DNA of 32,039 bases from Acinetobacter sp. Ver3 (GTDB taxonomy: Bacteria; Pseudomonadota; Gammaproteobacteria; Pseudomonadales; Moraxellaceae): positions 1 to 32,039 of the forward strand of contig NZ_JFYL01000035.1 in assembly GCF_000632455.1 (NCBI RefSeq), read 5' to 3'. A model generated the notes under the pieces. That model worked only from the letters and a program-made list of their open reading frames with translations, was not told the origin of the DNA and ran no database searches. This document shows, in pieces, positions 17,980-25,987 of this stretch (position 1 is its first letter; the number at the start of each line of letters is the position of its first letter). The translations under genes and the position numbers were made by a program.

Positions 17980-19230
17980 TTATTCGCCAATCGGTTTATT
18001 TTCACTGGATGGCCAAGTTGGCATCAGTTCATTTGAGGGTAAAGTTTCATCTAAAAGTTTCTTGGCAGTTTCAACACCTGCAACAGGTAGTCCAGTTGGA
18101 TCTAATACGCCAATTTGCACCAGTAAACTTGCCTGATCCCAATAGATATGCTCATGACATAGTTTCGGTCCACGGAACTTGATAATGCCGAGCATTGGAA
18201 TCTCTACATATTTTCCCGTCGGTTTAATTCCAGGAATTAACCAATCAATTTCCTCATCATGAGTAAAACTCATAATGAATTCATCAACGACTTGAGTTGC
18301 GCCTACAGTTCGTGAAATAGGCGTTAGTTTCATATCTTTTGGATTGTTATGAACAAAATGGTATTGATAGAAGCGAGCTAATTGCTTGTAGCCGACGCCA
18401 CCTGTCAATGTTGGAATGTGATTGACATAAGGCTCTGCCACCATTGTTGCCATCGTGTCTGGAACATTTCGAGTGTCAAATTCAAATCGAACATGCTCTT
18501 CCCATAGCGCAGCAAGGTCGTAATTTGGTCCTATTGCTTTGCGTAAAGCTGTAATGGTTCTTTCATGTGCCATGAGTGCACTAGGCTTGTGATAATGCAT
18601 ACTCTGTGGGCGAGCAAAAGCATGATCAACATCTGGATAAATATATGTTTCGACTTTTGAGTTGTTTTGCAGAGCAAGTAGGATTTGATCACGAGTGTTA
18701 GAATCACAGAACTGATCTTGTTCAGCAAAATGAAGAACCAGTTTGGATTGAATGTTGACTGCTTCTTCTAGGTTTTGCTCGATTCCTACACCGTAGTAAG
18801 AAACAGAACACTTTAAATCTGGAATGCGGCAAGCTGCGAGATATGCCAATTTACCGCCTAGGCAGTATCCGACCAATCCAGTACCTGCATCTTGATCAAC
18901 TGTTTCAAGGGATTTGAGTGTTTCAATTGTAGATTTGATATCCTCAATACCCAGATCTTGATTAAATTGAGTATATAAGTCATATGCTTTTTGAAAGTCT
19001 TCTTCGGTATAACCGAGTTCTACATTAGGTTGAATACGCCAAAATAAATCAGGAACAATAACGGTATAACCTTCTTCAGCCAAAAAGTCTGCCTTTTGAC
19101 GCATAACTTCATTAACACCGAAAATTTCCTGACATAACACAAGACCAGGACCTTTACCTGCTTCAGGTACTGAAAGATATGCTTTAAACGAACCTGCTGA
19201 TGAATGTACATCAATATATGAACCAGCCAT
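17980..19230 (-). CDS. Dienelactone hydrolase fused to a C-terminal NTF2/SnoaL-like domain
   Basis: 416 aa in two parts. Residues 1-235 form a dienelactone-hydrolase alpha/beta fold with its catalytic set at canonical positions: E35 in 'CQEIFGVN', nucleophile C123 in 'VGYCLGG', D172 in 'FAEQDQF' and H203 in 'DVDHAFARP'. Residues 240-400 look like an NTF2/SnoaL-type cone fold ('LWEEHVRFEFDTRNVPDTMA', 'YVNHIPTLTGGVG', 'FHNNPKD'-like 'HFVHNNPKDMKL', 'FIMSFTHDEEIDWLIPG'). That domain often binds small hydrophobic or cyclic substrates. The pair suggests hydrolysis plus isomerisation or cyclisation of the monooxygenase product, which is inference. The ATG at 19230 has AAGGAG about 9 bases upstream; an in-frame upstream ATG at 19269 lacks one. 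First gene of the operon, divergent from cysG. Confidence 0.85.
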   Translation of the reverse strand: MAGSYIDVHSSAGSFKAYLSVPEAGKGPGLVLCQEIFGVNEVMRQKADFLAEEGYTVIVPDLFWRIQPNVELGYTEEDFQKAYDLYTQFNQDLGIEDIKSTIETLKSLETVDQDAGTGLVGYCLGGKLAYLAACRIPDLKCSVSYYGVGIEQNLEEAVNIQSKLVLHFAEQDQFCDSNTRDQILLALQNNSKVETYIYPDVDHAFARPQSMHYHKPSALMAHERTITALRKAIGPNYDLAALWEEHVRFEFDTRNVPDTMATMVAEPYVNHIPTLTGGVGYKQLARFYQYHFVHNNPKDMKLTPISRTVGATQVVDEFIMSFTHDEEIDWLIPGIKPTGKYVEIPMLGIIKFRGPKLCHEHIYWDQASLLVQIGVLDPTGLPVAGVETAKKLLDETLPSNELMPTWPSSENKPIGE

Positions 19231-19429
19231 CTCGATAATCTCCTTTACTGTTGAACTTATCATCGGCATCAGCAGGATTTTTGACTATCCAAATAGAGTT
19301 CAAGTTTTATCCGTTTTAGGTCCCTTCATCGATATGCATCTGTTAAAAAAGCTACCACTTGCTTACTTTTAAGCAGCTTGAGTCGTGGAGAAGGTGCTAA
19401 AATATAGTAGGCATATGAGGATCGATTCA

Positions 19430-20815
19430 GTGGATATTTTTCCAATTTCATTAAAATTGCAGCAGCAACCTTGTTTGATTGTCGGTGGAGGGCATATTGC
19501 ATATCGCAAAGCACTGTTACTGCAAAAATCAGGAGCAAAAATTTCGGTTATTTCACCTGAGATTGAGGCGCAACTTTTAGAAATTGTCGAGAAAAGCTCT
19601 GGTCAATATATTCAAGCTCATTTTGAAGATCACGATTTAAAATTAAACGATTACCGTTTAGTGATTGCTGCCACAGATCAGCCTTTAGTGAATCAACAAG
19701 TTTTTGAAGAATGTGAAAACTTAAATGTATTGGTGAATAGTGTTGATGATCCACCACATTGCCGATTTATGGTCCCTGCAATTGTTGATCGCTCTCCACT
19801 TGTTATTTCAATTGCGAGTAATGGGACATCCCCAGTATTGTCCAGACAGATTAGAACTCAACTTGAGACTGTAATCCCCCATGGAATCGGAACATTAGCT
19901 AAAATCTCTGGTGAATGGCGACAACGTGTAAAACAAAAAATTAAAAATCCTGATGAACGCCGTATCTTTTGGGAAGAGCTGTATGCTGGACCTTTCAAAG
20001 AGCGTGTATTTAATAATAATCTGGCTGAAGCAGAAAAAATTATTCATCAGTCTTTAATAGAATGGAACAAACCCAAAGGTGAAGTTTATTTAGTTGGGGC
20101 AGGTCCAGGTGATCCCGAGCTTCTCACACTCAAAGCTTTAAGGTTGATGCAACAAGCAGATGTTGTGATTTATGACCGTTTAGTTTCTGGTGCTATTATG
20201 GAGTTATGCCGCCGGGATGCTGAAAAAATCTATGTGGGTAAAGCAAGGTCAAATCATGCTGTTCCACAAGAAGGTATTAATGCTTTACTCGTGAAATATG
20301 CGAATGAAGGCAAACGTGTCTGCCGTTTAAAAGGAGGAGATCCTTTTATTTTTGGGCGAGGTGGTGAGGAAATTCAAGAACTCTATGAGGCAGGAATTTC
20401 ATTTCAGGTCGTTCCCGGAATTACCGCAGCATCAGGGTGTTCAGCATATGCGGGTATCCCTTTAACTCATCGTGATTACGCACAAAGTGTTCGCTTCTTG
20501 ACTGGACATTTGAAGGAAGGTTCTCCTGAACTTCCATGGAATGAACTCGTGTATGAACACCAAACATTGGTACTGTACATGGGGCTTGTTGGATTAGAAA
20601 AAATCTGTGAAAAGCTTATTCAACATGGTCAACGAGCAGACATGCCTGTTGCTTTAATTTCTAAAGGTACGACACCAGAACAAAAAGTTGTTGTGGGGAC
20701 TTTGGCAGATATCGCTTCGAAAGTGTTAGAAAATCAAATTCAGGCGCCAACTTTGACCATTATTGGTGAGGTGGTGAAATTAAGAGAACAGTTGAAATGG
20801 CAAGACGAACTGTAA
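19430..20815 (+). CDS. cysG: CysG, siroheme synthase (multifunctional)
   Basis: Makes siroheme for sulfite/nitrite reductases. The N-terminal half is the precorrin-2 dehydrogenase/sirohydrochlorin ferrochelatase: NAD-binding 'CLIVGGGHIAYRKALLLQ' and 'VNSVDDPPHCRFMVPAIVDR'. The C-terminal half is uroporphyrinogen-III C-methyltransferase: 'GEVYLVGAGPGDPELLTLKA', 'VVIYDRLVS', 'RLKGGDPFIFGRGGEE' and 'VPGITAASGCSAYAGIPLTH'. The favoured start is GTG 19430, which gives an N-terminus (MDIFPISLKLQ) aligned with E. coli CysG and has GAGG at 9-base spacing. ATG 19415 is an alternative. 462 aa from the GTG. trmL follows after 28 bases. Confidence 0.95.
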   Translation: MDIFPISLKLQQQPCLIVGGGHIAYRKALLLQKSGAKISVISPEIEAQLLEIVEKSSGQYIQAHFEDHDLKLNDYRLVIAATDQPLVNQQVFEECENLNVLVNSVDDPPHCRFMVPAIVDRSPLVISIASNGTSPVLSRQIRTQLETVIPHGIGTLAKISGEWRQRVKQKIKNPDERRIFWEELYAGPFKERVFNNNLAEAEKIIHQSLIEWNKPKGEVYLVGAGPGDPELLTLKALRLMQQADVVIYDRLVSGAIMELCRRDAEKIYVGKARSNHAVPQEGINALLVKYANEGKRVCRLKGGDPFIFGRGGEEIQELYEAGISFQVVPGITAASGCSAYAGIPLTHRDYAQSVRFLTGHLKEGSPELPWNELVYEHQTLVLYMGLVGLEKICEKLIQHGQRADMPVALISKGTTPEQKVVVGTLADIASKVLENQIQAPTLTIIGEVVKLREQLKWQDEL

Positions 20816-20843
20816 AAGTCTGCTATAAAGTTGAGAAATTATT

Positions 20844-21323
20844 GTGATTCATGTTGTTTTATACGAACCAGAAATTCCTGCAAATACAGGAAACATTATC
20901 CGTTTATGTGCAAATACAGGAGCACAATTACATTTGGTCAAACCGCTAGGTTTTGAGCTGGATGATAAGAAGTTAAAGCGTGCTGGATTAGATTACCATG
21001 AATGGGCTCGCATGCAGATATGGGATAATATTGAAGCATGTCTGGAAAATCTAGCGAGTCAAGGTGTGGATCAAGATTCGATTTATCCTTTAACGACCAA
21101 AGGTACCGAAACACCACATACCTCGAATCTGAATAGGCCAGTTGCTTTACTCATGGGGCCTGAAACGCGCGGACTACCTGAACATGTCCGTATGATGTTC
21201 CCAAAGCAACATTGGATTCGTTTGCCCATGGCACCAAATTCTAGAAGCTTAAATTTATCTAATGCTACGGCAGTGATTGTTTATGAAGCATGGCGACAAC
21301 AAGGATTTAAAGATTTAACTTAA
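20844..21323 (+). CDS. trmL: TrmL, tRNA (cytidine/uridine-34-2'-O)-methyltransferase
   Basis: SPOUT-class knotted methyltransferase that modifies the wobble position of tRNA-Leu isoacceptors. 159 aa. It begins [20 protein letters not shown], and has '[16 protein letters not shown]', '[11 protein letters not shown]', '[11 protein letters not shown]' and the SAM-binding knot '[19 protein letters not shown]' followed by '[10 protein letters not shown]'. GTG start with GAG-type ribosome site nearby. Probably co-transcribed with cysG. Confidence 0.95.
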   Translation: MIHVVLYEPEIPANTGNIIRLCANTGAQLHLVKPLGFELDDKKLKRAGLDYHEWARMQIWDNIEACLENLASQGVDQDSIYPLTTKGTETPHTSNLNRPVALLMGPETRGLPEHVRMMFPKQHWIRLPMAPNSRSLNLSNATAVIVYEAWRQQGFKDLT

Positions 21324-21328
21324 GTCAG

Positions 21329-21356
21329 TAAGGTCATCGAAAGGTGACCTTTTTTA
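21329..21356 (+). terminator. Rho-independent terminator after trmL
   Basis: AAGGTCA and TGACCTT pair around a loop of about 8 bases, followed by TTTT; located a few bases past the trmL stop. Confidence 0.8.
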
Positions 21357-21772
21357 ATGCATAAAAGTTTAGTAAAACTTGGCTAATATAATGAAATATT
21401 CATTAAGAATAAAATTAAAATAATGATTTTAAATACGATTTGATTTTATATTTCGGGAATCCAATTTTTTTGAGTAAAAGTTTAAAAAATATACAAAATG
21501 GTCAAATTTTTTATTTGTTAATGAATTTAATATTTATATAAAACATAGTGTTAGGTTTGATTTTTGTTGATCTTAAACTAGCTGTCATCCAAACGAGATA
21601 TTAGAAATTCGACCAATTGGTATATTTGTTGCTTAGTTAAAGTGAATATATGGTTCCGATAAATTTGATAGACGAACTGTGATTTGTACTTAAACGAAAT
21701 GAATTTATCATTGTACAGCCAATGTCTAAAGATGTTCGACATTGGCTCACATTACCAATGGGGTGGTATGTG
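21357..21772. other. Long AT-rich upstream region of the nucleobase permease gene
   Basis: About 415 bases without a convincing gene. A perfect 10-bp palindrome, ACCAATTGGT (21612-21621), lies 150 bases ahead of the permease start. A TATAAT at 21387-21392 has no good -35 partner. An ATG at 21722 is in frame with the permease but lacks a ribosome site. No RNA family recognised. Confidence 0.5.
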
Positions 21773-23107
21773 ATGAAAGAGAATTGGTTTTCCAAATTTA
21801 CTCCTTTTCAAGGGGATATTGAAAAAACTCCCGTTGCCATGAACGAGTACTTGCCTGCAGGACAAAGTATTGTACTTGGACTTCAACATACATTTGCCAT
21901 GTTTGGTGCAACAGTGTTGGCACCGCTGCTCATGGGGTTTGATCCTAGTCTAACGATCCTGTTATCTGGTATTGGCACGATATTATTTTTCCTTATCACA
22001 GGTGGGAGAGTGCCAAGCTATCTTGGGGGGAGTTTTGCTTTTATTGGTGCTGTGATTGCTGTAACAGGCTATACCGGTTCAGGGTTAAATCCAAATATTG
22101 GGATTGCCTTAGGTGCAATAGTGGTTTGTGGCATTTTCTATGCCTTGATGGGTTTGCTTGTAATGAAAACGGGTTCTCAATGGATGGAGAATCTTTTACC
22201 ACCAGTTGTTGCTGGTGCAATCATTATGATTGTTGGATTAAATTTAGCACCTGGGGCGATTAAAGCCGTATCAGGTAATGAGTTTGATACATGGATGGCT
22301 TTGTTGACCGCAATGTGTATTGGTGGTGTCGCAGTATTTACAAGTGGAATGTTGAGACGATTATTGCTATTGGTGGGTTTGATAGTTTCGTATCTTGTAT
22401 ATTTTGTTTTAGCTAACATGATGGGAATGGGTAAACCAATCGATTTTAGCTCGGTTTCAAATGCGGCATGGTTTGGTTTACCAACTTTATATCAACCTGA
22501 ATTTCAAATGAATGCAATTCTGCTGATTCTACCTATCGCATTTATTCTTATTGCTGAAAATCTTGCGCATTTCAAAGTTGTAAGTGAAATGACAGGCAAA
22601 AATATTACGCCTTATATGGGTAGAGCATTTTTGGCAGATGGGGTATGTACCTCTATGTCTGGTGCTGTAGGAGGAACTGGATTAACTACATATGCAGAGA
22701 ATATTGGGGTCATGGCGGCAACGCGTATTTACTCTACAGTGATTTTTGTAATTGCGGGTATTGTCGCCATTATTCTGGGATTATCACCAAAATTTGGAGC
22801 ACTCATTAGCACATTACCTGTCGCAATTTTGACAGGGACTTCAATGATTGTTTTCGGCTTAATTGTAATCGCTGGTGCGAAAATCTGGATCGAAAATAAA
22901 GTCGATTTTACTCAAAACGGCAACATTATTGTGGCATCAGTGACTGTGATTATGGGCGCAGGGAACTATTCGATTATGGTTGGTGGACTTGATCTCGGCG
23001 GCATTACAACGGCGACATTTGCTGGAATTATTCTAAATCTGATTTTTAATCGAGCTAAGCAAAAGCAGAATCAAATAGTAGCAGACGTTGTACCAGAAAA
23101 AACTTAA
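21773..23107 (+). CDS. NCS2-family nucleobase permease, RutG/UraA-type
   Basis: Inner-membrane nucleobase:cation symporter, 444 aa from ATG 21773, which has GGGGTGG 6 bases upstream; an in-frame ATG at 21722 would add 17 residues but has no ribosome site. It contains the NCS2 elements: 'LGLQHTFAMFGATVLAPLLM', 'GGRVPSYLGGSFAFIG', 'LLPPVVAGAIIMIVGLNLAP', substrate-site 'LIAENLAHFKVVSEMTGKNI' with the conserved Glu, and 'GAVGGTGLTTYAENIGVMAA' with the second one. From memory the sequence runs close to E. coli RutG along most of its length, which favours a pyrimidine (uracil/thymine) substrate over xanthine or urate; this is an inference. The dioxygenase gene follows 108 bases later on the same strand. 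Confidence 0.88.
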   Translation: MKENWFSKFTPFQGDIEKTPVAMNEYLPAGQSIVLGLQHTFAMFGATVLAPLLMGFDPSLTILLSGIGTILFFLITGGRVPSYLGGSFAFIGAVIAVTGYTGSGLNPNIGIALGAIVVCGIFYALMGLLVMKTGSQWMENLLPPVVAGAIIMIVGLNLAPGAIKAVSGNEFDTWMALLTAMCIGGVAVFTSGMLRRLLLLVGLIVSYLVYFVLANMMGMGKPIDFSSVSNAAWFGLPTLYQPEFQMNAILLILPIAFILIAENLAHFKVVSEMTGKNITPYMGRAFLADGVCTSMSGAVGGTGLTTYAENIGVMAATRIYSTVIFVIAGIVAIILGLSPKFGALISTLPVAILTGTSMIVFGLIVIAGAKIWIENKVDFTQNGNIIVASVTVIMGAGNYSIMVGGLDLGGITTATFAGIILNLIFNRAKQKQNQIVADVVPEKT

Positions 23108-23215
23108 GTTTGAGACTTAGCTTTTAAGACAAATTTTAGTCAATCCTAAATTGTCGAAAGTTTCAGCAAGATAATGAAAACGTAAAAGATGTATACCTGA
23201 TACAAGGGGATAAAA

Positions 23216-24190
23216 ATGGGAATACCAGTAATTGATTTAGCAGGCGTAGATATAAACAAACCAGAAAGTGAGGCGACTAAACGTGCAGTTGCTGAACTGA
23301 GAAAAGCTGCGATGCATTCAGGTTTTTTCTATGTGAAGAATCATACAGTTCCTTTAGAAATGATGACGCGACAGTTTGCATTAGCAAAAGAATTATTGGC
23401 GCTTCCAGAAGACGTTAAGCAAAAATATGATGTACGTAATTTTTTTGGATTCCGTGGATTTGATAAACTAAATGGTCAGCAATTAGACCCTTACGGCAAG
23501 CCAGATTATAAAGAAGGGTTTTATTGTGGTCGTAATTATCCTCAAGATCATCCTTTTGCAATCGCTAAATATCAAAACTATGGTCCAAATCAGTGGCCTG
23601 AAGAATTACCTCAATGTGAATTGATTTGTCAGGAGTACATCGATGAAATGTATAAACTGGCAAATTTTCTGATGCAACTTTTGGCATTAACGTTAAATCT
23701 GCCATCGAACTATTTTGATGCTTCTAGTAAAGATCCTATGGGAACATTACGTATGTTGCGTTATCCACCTACACCTAGAGATGATGATGAAACATATGGC
23801 GTTGGCGCGCATACAGATTGGGGGTCAGTCACCATTTTGGCACAAGATCAAATAGGCGGATTAGAAGTGTGCATGCCTGACGGAGAGTGGGTTGCAGCAC
23901 CACCAATTGAAGGAACATTTGTAGTTAATCTAGGTGATATGATTCCAAAATGGACCAATGGTCTATATCACTCCAATCCACATCGAGTAAAAAATAGTTT
24001 TTCAAATGGTGCTTATCGTTACTCAATTCCATTTTTTTATGAACCAGACTATCACGCTGTGATTGAGCCAGTTCCAGGAACATTGAAAGAAGGTGAATTA
24101 CCTTTATATGCACCATGTACAGTAGGGGAGCATTTAGAAGAAATGTATAATCGTTCATATAAAAAAGCGGAAGAGAATGCAGTAGCTTAA
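23216..24190 (+). CDS. Isopenicillin-N-synthase-like Fe(II)/2-oxoglutarate dioxygenase
   Basis: Non-heme iron dioxygenase, 324 aa. The N-terminal DIOX_N region (about 1-120) has 'GIPVIDLAG' and 'AMHSGFFYVKNHTVP'. The jelly-roll core has iron ligands H199, D201 ('GAHTDWGSVTIL') and H256 ('YHSNPHRV') and the 2-oxoglutarate grip R268-x-S270 ('YRYSIPFF'), all intact. The family includes thymine-7-hydroxylase, gibberellin oxidases and antibiotic enzymes, so the fold does not fix the substrate. The adjacent RutG-like permease suggests a nucleobase, for example thymine to 5-hydroxymethyluracil (inference). AAGGGGAT is about 6 bases before the ATG. It is followed by a strong terminator, so permease and dioxygenase probably form a two-gene operon. 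Confidence 0.88.
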   Translation: MGIPVIDLAGVDINKPESEATKRAVAELRKAAMHSGFFYVKNHTVPLEMMTRQFALAKELLALPEDVKQKYDVRNFFGFRGFDKLNGQQLDPYGKPDYKEGFYCGRNYPQDHPFAIAKYQNYGPNQWPEELPQCELICQEYIDEMYKLANFLMQLLALTLNLPSNYFDASSKDPMGTLRMLRYPPTPRDDDETYGVGAHTDWGSVTILAQDQIGGLEVCMPDGEWVAAPPIEGTFVVNLGDMIPKWTNGLYHSNPHRVKNSFSNGAYRYSIPFFYEPDYHAVIEPVPGTLKEGELPLYAPCTVGEHLEEMYNRSYKKAEENAVA

Positions 24191-24202
24191 ATCTCGCGAT
24201 AC

Positions 24203-24237
24203 AAAAAAAGCATTATCTATATAATGCTTTTTTTTAA
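24203..24237. terminator. Bidirectional rho-independent terminator
   Basis: AAAAAGCATTAT and ATAATGCTTTTT pair around CTAT with A and T runs outside; it serves both the dioxygenase (plus) and the convergent TIM-barrel gene (minus). Confidence 0.9.
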
Positions 24238-24250
24238 TTATTCTAATGAT

Positions 24251-25330
24251 TTATGAGCGATATTGATTGATAAAGTCCTCAGAACTTAGCCCTTTTTTAG
24301 CATAATGAATTGATGCTCTTTCCGCATATATTTGTCTAATATAGCGCGCTATGTCGCAGCTATCTGCAAACATATTATATTTCCAACCCAAACCATAGGA
24401 CCATAAATTAATATTATCCACGGTCATGATTTCAATATTTGTATCCTCATGATCCAAATAATGGTCAATCATCTTGCGAATGACCTCTTGGGTGCAGCTT
24501 AATTTATATGCATGCCATTCATCATGGGGACACGCATTTTTTGGTGGCTGCCTAAATGGGTATTGAATGCCTCTTCCAGGGCGATTAAGACCGTGACCTT
24601 CCCATGGGCTGTATTCTTGGGACCATGTATTTAATGGCCCGTTTGGAACCGCAGGACGTATTTGCCCCCAATGTACCAAATTTTGATTTAACCAATCATC
24701 TGCAAAACTATCGCAGTTGAAAGGATCAAGCTTTCTAATGGCTTCTTGGTCATGTTGAAAAGAGATATAAGATTCGATTGGATTTTCGATTTTGAAAATA
24801 CAGTGGCTATAGTCCATCGCCATTTTAAATGGAATACCTTGATGATTGACTAAAGCTGCAACTTTCTCTACCCGGCGATAATCTTCAGACCAATTATCTA
24901 CGTGATTTTCAAAGGTAATGGTTATACCCTTACTTTGAGCATACTCATAAAAATATAAATAGGCATCAGCAACTTGTTGATCATTAAGATAGTTGAATTT
25001 ACTGTCTTTTGCTGCAAGCATAATGTTGTGGTATTTGGCGCCTACGGCACATGTAAGCTCGATATTTTCTTTGAATATTTTTTCATGTTCTCCCCAAATA
25101 TAGCATCCGTAACCTGAATAAACTGGAATATTGTATTTTTGACTCCCTTTAATGTAATCATCAATCATTTCACGATGAGTCGGAATGTGATCGATAAAAT
25201 CCCACACGCTCGATTCTGCAAGTAGATCGAATTTTTCCATTATTGATGGTTCTTCAAGAGATACTGGATTTTCAAATGATGAGGCTTGTATGCCTAGTCC
25301 AGCACAGCCTAATGGAAACATTTTTTTCAT
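24251..25330 (-). CDS. Xylose-isomerase-like TIM-barrel protein (sugar phosphate isomerase/epimerase superfamily)
   Basis: 359 aa. The sequence shows the alternating strand/helix pattern and acidic/His metal-site strands of AP-endonuclease-2-type barrels: 'ITFENHVDNWSEDYRRVEKV' (candidate Glu/His ligands), 'FKMAMDYSHCIFKIENP' (Asp/His) and 'NIEIMTVDNINLW' late in the barrel. A long, unusual insertion rich in Trp, Pro and Gly ('GPLNTWSQEYSPWEGHGLNR', 'YPFRQPPKNACPHDEWHAYK') lies at about residues 225-275. The substrate cannot be inferred: relatives isomerise sugars, inositol derivatives or hydroxypyruvate, or cleave aromatic acids. Start ATG 25330 with weak GGT upstream. It converges on the dioxygenase and is divergent from the small secreted gene. 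Confidence 0.7.
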   Translation of the reverse strand: MKKMFPLGCAGLGIQASSFENPVSLEEPSIMEKFDLLAESSVWDFIDHIPTHREMIDDYIKGSQKYNIPVYSGYGCYIWGEHEKIFKENIELTCAVGAKYHNIMLAAKDSKFNYLNDQQVADAYLYFYEYAQSKGITITFENHVDNWSEDYRRVEKVAALVNHQGIPFKMAMDYSHCIFKIENPIESYISFQHDQEAIRKLDPFNCDSFADDWLNQNLVHWGQIRPAVPNGPLNTWSQEYSPWEGHGLNRPGRGIQYPFRQPPKNACPHDEWHAYKLSCTQEVIRKMIDHYLDHEDTNIEIMTVDNINLWSYGLGWKYNMFADSCDIARYIRQIYAERASIHYAKKGLSSEDFINQYRS

Positions 25331-25497
25331 AAATTCAATACCAAAAATATATAATTAAATCAGTGAATTGATAATGCAAAAAAAATGCCTTAATCCCTTA
25401 ATATTTCAATCTATTACATTATTAAAATGGCTTTTTTAAAATATCAGTTGTCTAATACGAACATAAATTTATCGAAATAAATTAGATACGGGGATGT

Positions 25498-25950
25498 ATG
25501 ATTAAAAACATTAAAAAATACAGCTATGGAATTATAGTAATCATCTGTGCAGGAATGACGACCTCTAAAGTGATGGCACAAAATGAAAATAAAGAACAAG
25601 CGGATTTAAATAATATTAATCCATTGACTCAACAGGAAATCGATCAAGCATTAGCTCAGATGAAAGCAAAAATGTTCAAAAATTTGAAAAATTGGAGTGC
25701 AGCGTTAAAACGAAATGATTTCGAGCGGACAGGAAAAAATTTGGTGTTAAAAAGTAACAAACAGCTTGAATTATGTCATATATATCAAGCTTCTGTAGAT
25801 GAAACATATTCTTTAGCGCAAAAAAATCGCCATCGTATGTCTATAGATGAACAGAAAATTGTGGATGATCGAAACAGGTTTATTGAGTATTTGGGATTCA
25901 AAGATAATCAAATTGATACTAAATTAGGTTTTAGTTGTCGATTAATTTAA
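25498..25950 (+). CDS. Small secreted protein of unknown function
   Basis: 150 aa. Sec signal peptide: Lys-rich start (MIKNIKKYSYG), hydrophobic 'IIVIICAGM' and cleavage near 'KVMAQ' (about residue 28). The mature part is hydrophilic and helical with Gln/Glu/Lys ('TQQEIDQALAQMKAKMFKNL', 'KNWSAALKRNDFERTGKN') and two cysteines, one in 'LELCHIYQAS' and one in 'LGFSCRLI' at the end, which could form a disulfide. I do not recognise a family. GGGGA lies 4-5 bases before the ATG and a strong terminator follows, so it looks like a genuine monocistronic gene. Probably periplasmic. Confidence 0.75.
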   Translation: MIKNIKKYSYGIIVIICAGMTTSKVMAQNENKEQADLNNINPLTQQEIDQALAQMKAKMFKNLKNWSAALKRNDFERTGKNLVLKSNKQLELCHIYQASVDETYSLAQKNRHRMSIDEQKIVDDRNRFIEYLGFKDNQIDTKLGFSCRLI

Positions 25951-25985
25951 AAAAAAGCACGGATGAAAAATCCGTGCTTTTTAAA
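25951..25985. terminator. Bidirectional rho-independent terminator
   Basis: AAAAGCACGGAT and ATCCGTGCTTTT pair around GAAAA, with A and T runs on either side; shared by the small secreted gene (plus) and the FadL-like gene (minus). Confidence 0.9.
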
Positions 25986-25987
25986 CT

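Noticed and set aside
21722..21772. Permease starting at ATG 21722
   Set aside because: No ribosome site upstream, and the added 17 residues precede a good GGGGTGG site and the family-like N-terminus at 21773.
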